Origin: Hydractinia symbiolongicarpus
Taxonomy: Eukaryota; Cnidaria; Hydrozoa; Anthoathecata; Hydractiniidae
Length of the DNA stretch: 64,000 nt
Assembly (NCBI RefSeq): GCF_029227915.1
Contig: NC_079882.1
Span: 16,320,501 to 16,384,500, forward strand
Direction of reading: 5' to 3'
Part shown: positions 33,918-45,480 of the stretch, piece by piece
Position numbering within the stretch: the first letter of the stretch is position 1
How the letters are laid out: the number at the start of each line of letters is the position of its first letter
Notes under the pieces: generated by a model
The model's database searches: none
Told to the model about the DNA's origin: nothing
The model's input: the letters and a program-made list of their open reading frames with translations, nothing else
Translations under genes and position numbers: made by a program

Positions 33918-34264
33918 TTCTGATATAATTGTTTACAGCCCAGCGCAATAACAAGACAATCCGTATCTGCAGGATGAACAACAACGTTTTTCGGCTGATT
34001 TAATTCTGCAATGTGGAAAAATATTTGTGCGTCTGCTTCTTCGTGTTCACAGGACATGTTAGCTACCTCTTCTCTTGTGACACTAGAATAGTCTGCAACC
34101 TCGCATTGTTGGTTTTCATGGAAATAAATTTGGTCATAATAGAAACATACGAGCGTCGCTAATTGTACGTATAGAGTTTTGTTTAAAGGCCAGAAATCAG
34201 AGCTAACGTCCCGAGTTGGATTTGGAGCACTGTATTGGCAACTTGGAGTTTTCTGTTGTACCAA
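33918..34264 (-). pseudogene. EEAD...DTD protein fragment (Cys-rich transposon family)
   Basis: The minus strand carries EHEEADAQIFFHIAELN, then VVHPADTDCLVIAL. The acidic pattern E-E-x-D followed by D-x-D resembles the XPG-I/PIN-like nuclease core; this functional reading is inference. A paralogous stretch lies on the plus strand at about 34880-34990. The fragment is cut at 33917 by the Helitron array and at its 5' side by the opposite-strand gene. Confidence 0.5.
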
Positions 34265-35736
34265 AGGCCTTGTTCAGTGCTGATGGCATTCCATTGGTTT
34301 GTTTAGACAAGGCAAAATTGCTTCACGGTATAGAAAAATTAGCCAGCAATGGACAAACGACCAATGCTTTATCTGGAGAAGTCGAAACAAACAAAGTAAT
34401 CATTGTAGTTGGAATGGCTGTTTTATATCAAACTCAAAAAACAACGGCAGTTAAAACATGCAAGGTATGTTTTCAATTTATCACTATTTTACGTAATTTT
34501 CTGACACACTTGTAAAATACTCTTGTGATTTTTTAGGATTTTGCATCAGCTTTCACATAACGTGTACTACAAATTTCAAGAGGATGTGTTGAAATACGAT
34601 TGGTATTTGATCGCTATATAGAAAACTCCTTGAAAGCACGGACAAGAAAGCATCGTACATCTGGTAATGAAGTTCGATACAAAGTATCAGACAACACCAA
34701 TATTTCATCCATTAGTCTCAAGCAATTTCCTTCTCACATTGATACAAAGCAAGCTTTAACCATCTACACCTGGCAAAGAAAGTGATGGAGGGTCTTTCAT
34801 CATTGCATATTCGGTATATAGTGACTTATGATACTACAAGGAATCAAATTTTGTTGATTGCAGAATACACGACCACGAAGAAGCTGACACAGCACTTGTA
34901 TCTAATGCTATGGATGTTGCACAACAATCTCCTTTCACCAGCTGTTTACTCTCCAGATACTGACGTGTTTCTACTGCTAATTTACTACTACGAGATGTTA
35001 CCAATGAATACCATTTTTAGAACAGGGCGAGGTTCTACTCTACGTGATAATGATATTCGTAATTGTTTAAAGCCTTTGGTGCAATACAGGCGAAAACTAT
35101 TCTTGGTTTTCATACGTTCACAAGGTGTGACCAAACTGTGCGTTTCAACAAAAAATCGAAGTCTGCTTGGCTGAAGATTTTTTACAGGCAGATAATAAGG
35201 TGGTTCTAGCATTATCAACACTTGGAAGTTCTGTCGAACTTCCTAATCTGGAAACACTGGAAAGCTTAGAACGTTTCGTGGTTTCAATGTATAAAGGGAA
35301 TAAATGTCCTGCAGACGTGGTGTCACTATCTCAATTGCGTTGGCATTTATTCTTCAAATTCCAGTGTGATGCTGATATGTTGCCACCAACATTAGCTGCA
35401 TTGAAGTACAAAATATTCAGGTGTCACTTTATTTCAATGGTTCTACGAAGATCGCATATCCTCATTCAACAACTTCCGAGTGTAGTCAATTATGGTTGGG
35501 AAACAGATGAAGTCGGTGACTTATCCCCCATAATGACTGATAAACTTCCTGCACCGTTGGCATTTATCGATTTAAGTTCTTGTAATTGCAAAACAAGTTG
35601 CATACCCAACCGATGTAAATGCCGTGAAAATGTTTTTTCGTGCACTGACATGTGTAAATGTACGACGTGTCAAAACAGTTGTGGTGCAAGCAATGAATCC
35701 GAGTCAGATGAATATAGTTCTAATGATGATGAGTGA
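34216..35736 (+). pseudogene. Cys-rich (CXC-like) transposon-family protein, broken
   Basis: Starts ATG 34216. A GTATGT-type donor near 34463 and acceptor near 34537 may bound a short intron. Then come RLVFDRYIENSLKARTRKHR (34595-34655), SLKQFPSHIDTKQALT, a frameshift region with YSPDTDVFLLLIYYYEM, and an in-frame break at 35175. The last part (35167-35736) has NLETLESLERFVVSMYKGNK, LPPTLAALKYKI and a cysteine cluster CNCKTSCIPNRCKCRENV followed by CTDMCKCTTCQN, reminiscent of CXC/tesmin zinc binding. This gene family is repeated in cnidarian genomes without a known role. Two to three lesions. Confidence 0.6.
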
Positions 35737-36158
35737 CTGAAACATTGTACAAGCATTGCTGAAGTTATTTTTTTTTTCATTATTTTCAGCAATTTTTTTA
35801 ACTTTGTAAAATTGCCTGAAAGAAAGAAAGTAAACAACTAAAAACGTGCTTTGGTCTGTAAATTACTGGTCTGTAGATTATCCCTTGAAGTGATTTGAAC
35901 AATAAATTTTAATCAAAGAGAAATACATTAGGGTGACCCAATACCATACCATACCAAAATTCAACAAAAAAACTTCGCCATTGAGCAGGTGATAGTCATT
36001 TTTGTGTGGGTCGGTAAGTTACCAGTCTGTAATTTGTACAAAGTTCGAATAGTAATATCTTTCGTACGTTACGTTTTCAAGACATGGTTCTTGCATCTTT
36101 TTTTGATCCACTCGATCTCCTCTTTCCAACCATATATAATATGACATATAAATTCTAT

Positions 36159-37560
36159 TTACAAATTGGGTTCATCGTCAAAATCACAATACAGATCAAA
36201 CACACTTCTAGGCTCGTCTTCTTCCGGCTGCCATGCAACATGGTCATCGTCTTCTTCGCCAGTAACTCGCATATAAGCATTCCGCTCCTCTTCATCAATT
36301 CTGCAAACGGCGTCCAGATTCAAAGCTAATAAGGTAGGGTCTTGATCGACCAGGGCATCAATATCAGGGAAGGGATCTATTGTCGGTAGCTTACTTAATC
36401 TAAGTACAACAAGTCGTATATTCCAGCGACTTTCCATTCATTAATGATGATATCTTTGCCATCTGGTGATGTTATGTAGTTGTAAAAGGCAATCGTCCAA
36501 CCAGCATGCAAAGGCTTCAATGTTTCTCTTTTTTTATCGAGAAGGCGAGCCAAGTGAGGGAAAGTCAAGAAATAACATTTATAACCAGCAAATTCTTTTT
36601 AAATTTTAGTGGATAAAATTTCGCGAATCGACAATTTAGAAAGTTTGGACTGAATAAACTTTCGCGAATGGCTATTTTTGAAAGTTTTGCGAGACAAAGT
36701 TTCGCGAAAAAGGTCAAAAAACGCGAAATTCGCGAAAGTTTTTCCGAATAAAGTAGTCTTAGTTAAATAAAACAAAAAACACAATGAATTTTCGAAAAAA
36801 GAAGCAAACTAATAGTATGTAAAAAATTTTGGTTGCATTTCTTTTAAAACAACTGAAATTTATACTTGAAAATGTTACCATCCTCGCTGGAGATTTTTTT
36901 GCGTTTTTTTTTCATCAGCGATATTAATAGAATTTGTTATAATCTACTAATTTTTATAGCATCTTGCGATTCTCACCCACTGTAAGTACCTCAACAACAC
37001 CAATCAGTAAAATGTCATCGCTATATTCATCATCACTGTTATCGGATGTAGCAGTTTCCAACCTCTATGAAATGAACGTATGGTAATGCCATGAGTAATT
37101 TGCTTTCAGAAGATTAGTCACCTATCATTTGTCAATATGAATATTTTAGCGCTTAAAGTTATCTTCATTTCCATCAAGACTATTTGTGGAGACAACACAA
37201 GTCACATCAGGAATTGTTGGTGTCATCTCACCTTCAAACCACTTGATTTGATAAGAATTGTCAACCAAACTTGATTCTTCGGGTGCATGAAATGGTGAAT
37301 GAGCGGTAGCTGCAGTTGACCATCGCCGGGTTATCAAGTGGGTACGTTTCATACAAACTCTTCTAATAATTTTACAGTGAATTCTGTTATTTCTTCTTCA
37401 TTTTTCAAATTAAGGAAAACATTTTACACAACCTCATCCTTCTCCAATAACTGCCCTCTTCTACTAAATGAAGCAGCGTAATCACACCCAGTAAAATCAT
37501 GGTATCCAAGAAGCAACTTACTAAGACGATTGATGTACGAAGACTGTTATTGCTTTGCAC
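36159..37560 (-). pseudogene. Second copy of the Cys-rich transposon family, minus strand
   Basis: Reading the minus strand from 37560: LLGYHDFTGCDYAASFSRRG (37515-37455), a break, then a frame 37352-37146 with YQIKWFEGEMTPTIPDVTCV, and an acidic frame 36437-36159 (DPTLLALNLDAVCRIDEEER). The HxFTGCD motif follows the DTD region in this family, so this is a decayed paralogue in inverted orientation to 34216-35736. The AT-rich part 36600-36780 contains TTTCGCGAA repeats that interrupt it. Confidence 0.45.
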
Positions 37561-38009
37561 ATAGACCATTTCGGAGATAATGCGTCATTATGGATTTGCG
37601 GAACCCGGTGGTGCAAGTTGAACTTTGGACTTCACGTTTTATTCAGTCTTTTGCCTAACGGACGTGCTGGCGGCAGGACAGTTTTGCTTTTTGTTATCTG
37701 TTTTTATGTTTGTGATACTAATTTTATGATATATATTTTTAAAATACTTTTATTATGCACTTATTTTTACTTTTAATTTCTTTTTTGTACAATAAAGGCA
37801 ACTTAATATATCCTAAAAACCTTTAAACTAGCTAGCTAGCTAGCTAGAGGTCTCCCAAAAATGCTTTTAGGACGCTGAACTGTAGCTAGCTATAAGGCTG
37901 TAATTAATAATTAATGCTTGGTTAAAGGTAATTTCATTTTATATTTAGATATTTAAAATTGTGTAGCTGCTTAACTTGGATTTTTAGAGAGAAATTTTTG
38001 ATTTTGGAA

Positions 38010-38628
38010 ATACCTTTGTTTTTGGATTTGTAAAGAAATGTTTAGGTTGTAATATTTGTGAAGATCTAGAGAGAGTTATAATCCATTGTCAAAATACTTG
38101 TCAAAACTCTACAATGTTATCTATTCCTAAAGTGAAACTTAAGCTCGCAAAATAATCTGGCTTCTTCTCTATAATGGGTGTAAGAATTTTCAATACACTG
38201 CCCATAGAGATACGGTGAACAGGTTTGGTCGCAAAATTTTAGGAATATAGTCAGTAGTCATTTTAATTGCAAATAATTTTTATTATTTTGATATTTTTAT
38301 AATTTTGTTTTTCGATGACAATTACACTAATCTGTATGTTTGTCCCTTGATTTTTCTACTTAAACACTCCTATCTTTAAGTCTTTCAAGAGTGGTATTAG
38401 AAAGAATACCTGTCTCTCTTCCCTGCTTTTGCTATTGCCCTGTAATTTTTTTTGTGGTATTCGATTTTTTGTTTTTCTATGTTATTTGTTTCAGTCACAA
38501 TGTATATTTTACATGATTTTTTGTTATATTTTGTTATATATGTCTTTATCAGTTTCTTTATCAGGACACGCAATTATAGCAGTAATTTATTACTAAAGTG
38601 TAAATCTTTATGATAAATAAATAAATTA
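38010..38628 (+). pseudogene. LINE 3' end (C-terminal RT region and tail)
   Basis: Plus-strand reading FVKKCLGCNICEDLE, then IPKVKLKLAK and MGVRIFNTLPIEIR, is homologous to FVKKCLDGNVCDNFQ / IPKVKLEFAK / MGVSLFNSLPIGIR of the LINE at 48914-52393. It ends in an (AAAT)n-like tail GATAAATAAATAAATTA. 5'-truncated insertion, the usual LINE form. Confidence 0.7.
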
Positions 38629-38713
38629 CTCTGTGAAGCTTGCTTGAATTAATGGCATAATAAGTTCCATTGCAGAAAAAGCTCTGGCGATTAACTCAAC
38701 TATTAGTCAGTCC

Positions 38714-38834
38714 ACAAGAAGTCAGTCAGCTACCTCACACTAAGTTCTAAAGAATCCTTATATGTTGTAAGAGCTGACAAGAAGTCAGTCAGCTTCCTCA
38801 CATTGAGTTATAAAAAATCCTCATACGTTGTAAG
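38714..38834 (+). repeat. 58-bp tandem duplication
   Basis: ACAAGAAGTCAGTCAGCTAC... appears at 38714 and 38777 with about seven differences, spaced by GAGCTG-like sequence. Confidence 0.8.
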
Positions 38835-39656
38835 CGGCATAATTCGATAGTAAGGATATGTTTAAAGTTGATTAAATATATCCACTTCAGCGTTAAAATA
38901 ATAATAAAAGACACTCAGTATCGCTACGTCCTACATGTGTATTTAATTGCCATTTCTAATTAATTAATAGATCAAAGCAATACGCTTAAATAAATGTTGT
39001 CTGGTGCTATCCCCTGTTACTTAAATAAAAACATTACGAAGACCTAAACACGCTAAGAGTGTATACAAAACTCGTTTCTTTTTGTGTGTTTTAAGAGAGT
39101 TTTCTACTACGGCATATAGGGTTCAAAGTTCAACTTGCACCACCGGGCTTCGAAAATCCATAATGGCGCATAATCTCCGAAATGGTCTTTTCGGTTCTAA
39201 TCAGATATTTAGTTGCTCATCATACGAATGCTTTAGATTAATTGCTATAACAAGACATTCTATGTCTGTTGTTCGGATAATTACTTTCTTAGTACCATTA
39301 ATATACATTAAATGAAAAAACATGGGACAGTCCTCATGTGTACTTTACAGTTCCAAAACATTTTCCCTACTAATCGCACTATCTCCCATTGAAAACTTAT
39401 AACAATTATCATCCAATTTCCGCAGCGATAGCGTAGGGAATTGTTTCAAATGGGCTTCGTATCCGTGTGGCTGCGTACGAAAATATCACAGTTTTTAAGA
39501 CTTTCGGGAACCCGAGCAGGGTTCCGGATTCTCGGAGGACTCCTTGAAACTTTTTAACGTTTTGATATATGAAAATGCAAGTGAAGCTTTTTTCTTACTT
39601 TTTGCAGTACAAATTAACAATGTAAGAAATAAAAATGTGTTTTTTAATAATATATA

Positions 39657-40157
39657 CAGTTCGCTCCCTCTAATTCGAATCTCTATAATTCGAATATTTC
39701 TATAATTCGAACGAGTGCTCAGTCACCGACAATTCTCCTTAAGAAAACTCTTTTAAAAAACTTTCTAAAATTCGAATTTCTCTAATTTGAAACTTTCTAT
39801 GATTCGAACAGTTCAGTCCCTTCAGCATAATTCTTTGCCTATTTCGAATTTTAGAGTGTAAACAGGGCTTTGACAAATTCTAATGTGTTTTTTAAATTCA
39901 AAAATTGTCTTTCAAACGTTATTTTTCAAAACGTTGGTCTTTACTACATTTTTTCACTTCTTGATTAAAAATGGCTAAGAGACAACACGCCGAGAAAAGG
40001 CGGAATTATGTTATGAGAAAACGCTAAATTAATGTAACTTCTCTGTGTAATTCAAATTTTCACTCTCTGAAGAAGAAAGTTCGAATTACAGTGACTTTCT
40101 ATAATTTAAACAAAAATTTTTCCCCGCGGGAATTCGGGTTAGGGAGAGTCAATTCTG
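39657..40157. mobile_element. Pogo/Tigger-type MITE
   Basis: 5' CAGTTCGCTCCCTCTAATTC and 3' end whose reverse complement is CAGAATTGACTCTCCCTAAC, flanked by TA on both sides. The interior has many TTCGAA motifs. ATG 39971 opens MAKRQHAEKRRNYVMRKR, a possible remnant of a transposase N-terminus. Confidence 0.65.
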
Positions 40158-40233
40158 TATGGGATATTGAAGTATATCCAAGTTTCGTTCAATGAGACGT
40201 TGATCAGTATATTTTTAACCACACCACAGACTA

Positions 40234-41056
40234 CCTTATAGTTAGAAATTTTCGCGACAACTAATTTTCGCGTTTTTTGTGAATTTTCGCGTAATTAAAA
40301 TGCCGCGGAAAAAATTTAATTGACGAAATCGCGAAAATAAAAACCGCGAAATATTTTCTTTTTTTCTTCATTTTTTAGATTCCACAGGGTAGCAGACGTA
40401 AAATTTTCGTAACAAAAAAATTCTGGTGATACTCAGTTTGATAAAACCCGGGAAAATTAAGGAAGAAATGCACTTTCAAACACAATTTTAGAAGCCGGTT
40501 CGCCTGCTAACCTAAATGGCATTTTGTGTTATAAATCATCGATCTTCTTTTTTGTGAAATTTCCTCTTTTTTTTATCTTTCCTGTCTAACACTTACACCT
40601 ATGAAACCTCTTCAGTTTTAAATCTTTTATCCCTAGTGACATTCCTAACCAGATACCAAAGGCCAGAAGAGGTCGGAGGACATGGGTCTAAAAGACAGTA
40701 TGGGATTTCGTTTCGAAATTTTCCTTAACGTCAATACCATTATTTAGGCAAACGCCAAGGCGAGTTTGAAAGGTTGTACTATCCTCCCTTGATCAAAAAT
40801 AAAGGTTCTTCAGCTACCTTATTAATTGCAACATTGACCTTATTTGAAAAAAAGCTTCCTTTTACAGATGTCATTATTAGGGTAGAAAAACGGATCATAT
40901 TTTGTTTTTCCTCCATTCCGTAACTCTATGAATTTCGCGAGTATTAAATGTCGCGAAAAAAATTCAAGGCAACAAATCGCGAAAATAAAAATCACAAAAC
41001 TGTCCCAAAATTTTTATCGCGAAATTAAAATGTCGCGAAACTTTCTGACTATAAGG
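40234..41056. mobile_element. TA-target MITE with TTTTCGCG termini
   Basis: Left CCTTATAGTTAGAAATTTTC and right end reverse complement CCTTATAGTCAGAAAGTTTC. Inner palindromic TCGCGAAAAT repeats at both ends. Left flank TA; right flank AA (decayed). Confidence 0.65.
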
Positions 41057-43257
41057 AATATGACTTGGCATGGTTTTAGCTAGGCTAAGTTTTAAAACGT
41101 TTTTGCAAGCCAGCTGCATTGCATCGCATTGTATAATCGTTTCCATTTGCAAATATAACGCATCTGTTATCGCAGTTATTGATAGGTGAGTGGTAAGAAT
41201 AGACCTATTTCCGTATCCATTTTCGTTCCGCGGAATATACATACCAAAATACCGAATAACATAAAAACGAGATTAGTTAGGAGCAAATTTTTAGTTTGCG
41301 GCGAAGTACTGCAGATATGTTTTGTTTACTTGAAATATTTGCAAAATTAATTTGCCATACAGATTGTTATTAACATTTGGTGATAATATGGGTTAATAGC
41401 ATGTATCATTGGGCCGTTCTAATGCTTTTTTATTATTTTTGGTGGTAAATGAGCTAGGTATTAGGTAGCTTTGAATATAATATGAGTAGCTAGCTAGATG
41501 GCTGGCTTCTTGTTCCAAACAAACGTGAAATTTCAAGCTGTTTACCAATATTGGTGATGTTGCTATTTTATATCCTTTGTCTCCAGTTATCGAGTGTACC
41601 TCATTTTTTAATAAACAACATCTGTGAAAATAACAATAGCCAGGTTTACTGACTGTGGTTTTAAAATAGGAGTTGAGTTGACCTTGTGGGTGCCTTAACT
41701 CGTTAATTTTTTTTTCAAGTGAGGGTAGTTTTGGAAGTATTTATAACACACATTTGACACATTTGTGATTTAAGATTTAGGATACTAATTTAAGTTGGTG
41801 GGAAAAGTTGGACTTTAAACTTTCCTTGGAATGTTCTTGCCTATATTTGTGTTAAATTTTAGGCCTTTATCGTAGATTGAATTTGGTGAAAAAAAATTGT
41901 TTAAAATTTCAAAATATAAAGTTGACTAAAAGAATAATATCCTAATTCTTTAATTTTGTATTCAGAGAGTTATTATCTTGGTATTTTTTCAGACAAATAA
42001 AATTGTCCAGTGTTTTTGCCCGGTCAAAAACAAATTTTTCCTTGAGAGAATTACAAAAACACAAAATGTTTACTGACGTACTGCTCAAATAAAAATAAAT
42101 TTCTATAAAATTTTGTCCACAAAATGCTTGTCATGTCGAACTTTACCTTTAATAAGTAAAAACAATGAGAAATTTTTTTGTGACGTCAAAAACAAAATTT
42201 TTGGTTTTATATTTTCATAAATCGACTCTATGGAAGAATTCCATGGAGATTATTTTCTGTAAATAAACAATTTGAACAATTCTGCAAGATTAATTTTCAA
42301 GATTTCGTGTAAGAAACAATACAAAATACATAAGGGTCTGGTTTTTAAGAACAAGCACGTTTACAGCTGAAATCCAGACATTCTTATAAGAAAAATGAGA
42401 TTCTTTTATTTTCCTTTTTTTAGAATAAAAAAGACTTTACTTTTTCTATATATGCAGATTTATGATAAGCTCTTTGCTCTATCAATTCGTATTACTTACA
42501 AACTGTAAGTATTAAGGTTAACCATCACAATTCTTGATACAAATGTACTATTATTGACATTCAGTGAGAGAGAGAGAGCAGTGGCAGAGGGAGTGCGACA
42601 GTTTCATAATTACTAAAGCCAATAGTTTAGAAATGTTAATTTTAAATATATATCATTTTACGCAACAATGTTGAAAAGTTATTTGTTGATTACTCATGCA
42701 GCTATTACTTAAGAAAATGCTCTAAGAAAATCCAGCCTTTTTAAGTCAATGTTACTTTTCTTTTGTACTCCAGGTTTCTGGAGTACTTTTGTTAGCATCA
42801 GTCAAGCATATTCAGTATTCAACATTAATTTTGGGGGAATAGAGAGCTCAAAATAAAATTCGCAATATGTTTTTCCAGGGTTGTAGCTTAGCTGGCTACC
42901 TTGGGTAGCTACCAGCAAGCTAATTTTAATTTTTTGAACTGATCAGAGTAATTTGGAGTGCCACTGAGCGTTAGTAAACTGTATATTGAGTTTTAGTTTT
43001 AAATTAACTTGGAAACAGTAAAATAAAAATGTATTCGCATCATTCTAAAAGCGTGGCTAGGTTTCAGGTTTAGCTAGCTAATATATACCAAATGATACGC
43101 CCCTAAAATCTGCAATATTTATACTTTTTTGTCACACTACCACTACCAATACCCTTTCTATAACTGTGTTAACTACGATTACCCATGAGAGGGTTTCACA
43201 GAGCAAGCTAAGATTGTTAGTAGAAATACAGGACCAATTCTCGCGCCACATTTGCTT
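41057..43257. other. No gene seen
   Basis: AT-rich; AGCTAGC tracts, an AGAGAGAGAGAG run at 42567-42579. No coding signal. Confidence 0.4.
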
Positions 43258-43605
43258 TCAACTTGTTTGTAGTATGTCCATGGTAAATGCAAAAATTTGT
43301 CTAGGGCCTTTGATATTTGTATAGTTATACGCCTGTCTGCGGGTCCAAACGTCTATATAGCTATACCTCCTAACCGTAGCCAATTCCAATAAATGTTCTA
43401 AAAGTGGCTTTGAGTAGAATGAGTTTTTCAGGTCATCAGAAGTCATATCTGACGATTCGATAGCACTTTTTTGTCGTGGTGACAGATGTGACATCAATAT
43501 GCCGGTTAATAGCGAATCACACGTGTTTGGTATAGTTGCCATGTTTGAAATGACCAGAGTGAGAACAAATATGGCTGCTTGGGCAAGCCAAGGGAAAGAA
43601 TCCAA
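43258..43605 (-). CDS. Unrecognised 115-residue open frame
   Basis: The minus-strand open frame has a hydrophobic start (WLAQAAIFVLTLVISNMA) that could be a signal peptide or membrane segment, then a mixed region with SHLSPRQKSAIE and LLELATVRRYSYIDVWTRR. No family recognised. It may be a host exon or transposon relic. Confidence 0.25.
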   Translation of the reverse strand: MDSFPWLAQAAIFVLTLVISNMATIPNTCDSLLTGILMSHLSPRQKSAIESSDMTSDDLKNSFYSKPLLEHLLELATVRRYSYIDVWTRRQAYNYTNIKGPRQIFAFTMDILQTS

Positions 43606-43804
43606 TCACAAGTAAAAATTTAACAATATTTAGCTAGCGAAAGTGTATAATGTCAGTGTATAACCTATTAATATTCGTAGGAACACTTGCTTCAGAAAAG
43701 TCAGGGATGTCTGGAATTATTTCGGGTGAAGCATGTATATACTGAATTTTTCACAATTTTCTACCGTGTTTTGCTATCTGACGTGTGTTTTTGACGTGGT
43801 TAGG

Positions 43805-43912
43805 TTTTTGTGGCTGAATACATGAACAATAAACCAATTTTTAAATTTGTGGAGAGGACAAGGTGCAACTATCTTCACGAACGTGCTTTTGAGTGGACAG
43901 ATGGGCCAGGTA
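43805..43912 (+). CDS. Candidate internal exon
   Basis: Open between a possible acceptor (GTTAG at about 43803) and a donor (CCAG|GTATTT at about 43912). It encodes VAEYMNNKPIFKFVERTRCN and YLHERAFEWTDGPG. Coding-like composition and both splice sites support an exon, but no partner exons were found. Confidence 0.3.
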
Positions 43913-44239
43913 TTTGCGGTTACACAGAAACAACAAAGTTTGTCAATTTTTTTGTGATATATATTTGAACTACCAGTAAAAGTATAAGTAAAATTATATA
44001 TATTTAACTAAGAATACCTGGAAAGTGTTTGCATAAACTGAGTATGATGTGTTGTAGATAGATATATAGATAGCCATAGCTAAGTACAATGATAAAAGCA
44101 GTCAGTCAAGTATAAACTTTTATGTAGTTCTTACATTACTAGCTAAATACCATTGTAATCATCATAAAGCATTGTTCCTTAAAATAAATTTACACAATGC
44201 GTGCATATAATTTTTTTTATACATATATATTTCTGTCAT

Positions 44240-45480
44240 ACGTCTCAGTCCATAGCCAATGTGCATGCCTCTTTCCAAGAGAGACCATGCTCTTCCCTGA
44301 GTTGTTTCTTCATCATGAAAAGCCATGTCGATATAGGTCTTCCACGTGGTCTTTCATACTGTTCTTTAGCATAGTCAAGGCTATTTTGACAGGTGTGTTA
44401 TCCGGTAGCCTTATAACATTTCCTAACCATCTCATTCTTCTGTTTTTAATTACTTGACTTCACTGTTTCATTCCTGTTTTTCGATACAGTTCATCGTTTG
44501 TAATTGTTTCTGGCCATTTTACATTCAACACATTCGTTCGTATAAGTTTGCAATACATCAATGTCAAGCTCTTTTTGCTTGTTGAGTGTCCATATTTCTG
44601 CATTGTAGAGGAATGTTGGCGTGACGTAGGTATCGAATGTTTTCATTTTCATTTTGAGCATTACTTCCTTTTATTTATGATATCCTTAATTTTGTTTATT
44701 GCATCAATTGCTAGACCTTTACGTCTGGTTGTATCTTCGTTCCTGTCTAAAAAACTGCCTAATAATTTGCATTTTTCCTGTTATAGTTCAATCCACTAAC
44801 GTAATATTTTTCTGTTGTTTCGGCATTCATAATTAGATTTCTGCTTTCAAGTTTAGCTGGTAGTTCTTGTCTCATCTTCTCAATTTCGAGTGGATTAGAT
44901 GTTATCATACTTATGTCGTCAGCATATTCAAGATTTATATTAATGTGACGTTTGCCTGGTCTTACGGTAGTATAGTTATGTTCTTGAAGGTGGTATGGTA
45001 CTGCATTACTTGATTTACAATAGTTATGATCTTCGTGTATGTTTTAGCTAAGTAGAAAGTGAACTCATTCGCTAACATACAATCACCTTAAGGGGCTCCC
45101 GTGTCTGTTTTAAAGAATGTAGTGGTATGATTTCCGATGTTTACTCCTAATTCCACTTCGATAAGTTTATAGACAAGATGAAGTTCGTCTGGTTGAAGTA
45201 TCACTTGTAAATCAGTGATCAAAGATTTTCTGTCCATTGAAATTGAAAGCTTTGCTCATATCATGCATGACTATATGCACGCTTTCGGATTTCGATGTAA
45301 TTGTTCGATCTACTACTAGTTTAGCTGCGAAGACATGTTCATTTCAGTTTACCAGGTTGTTGTAATGCACATAATATACCTTGTATAATTTCTTTAGGTT
45401 CATCGCCTGTTTCAGCCATTTTATTGTAGAATGAAGCTATGCGTTGATGTATTTCATCAGGTGCGTATTTTAGTAATGGC
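44240..45480 (-). pseudogene. RTE-like LINE fragment
   Basis: Minus strand: QPDELHLVYKLIEVELGVNI, FFKTDTGAP.GDCMLANEFT (RT motif B'), NINLEYADDISMITSNP (catalytic YADD, about 44935), LEIEKMRQELPAKLESR, and near 44430 RRMRWLGNVIRLPDNTPVKI, a typical C-terminal motif. Several stops and frameshifts. The part from YADD upstream is included in the 1,130-bp duplication. Confidence 0.7.

Larger units (their letters stand above)
37563..39188. mobile_element. 1.6-kb element with about 68-bp terminal inverted repeats
   Basis: AGACCATTTCGGAGATAATG (37563 onward) and its inverted copy (ending 39188) extend inward through CATTATGGATTT and CGGTGGTGCAAGTTGAACTT. The arms are about 88 percent identical by eye. 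Interior AT-rich, no own gene; a LINE 3' end lies inside. Confidence 0.65.

Noticed and set aside
44197-44799. Plus-strand hydrophobic proteins
   Set aside because: They overlap the antisense of an RTE-like reverse transcriptase; the hydrophobicity is a by-product of AT-rich antisense reading.
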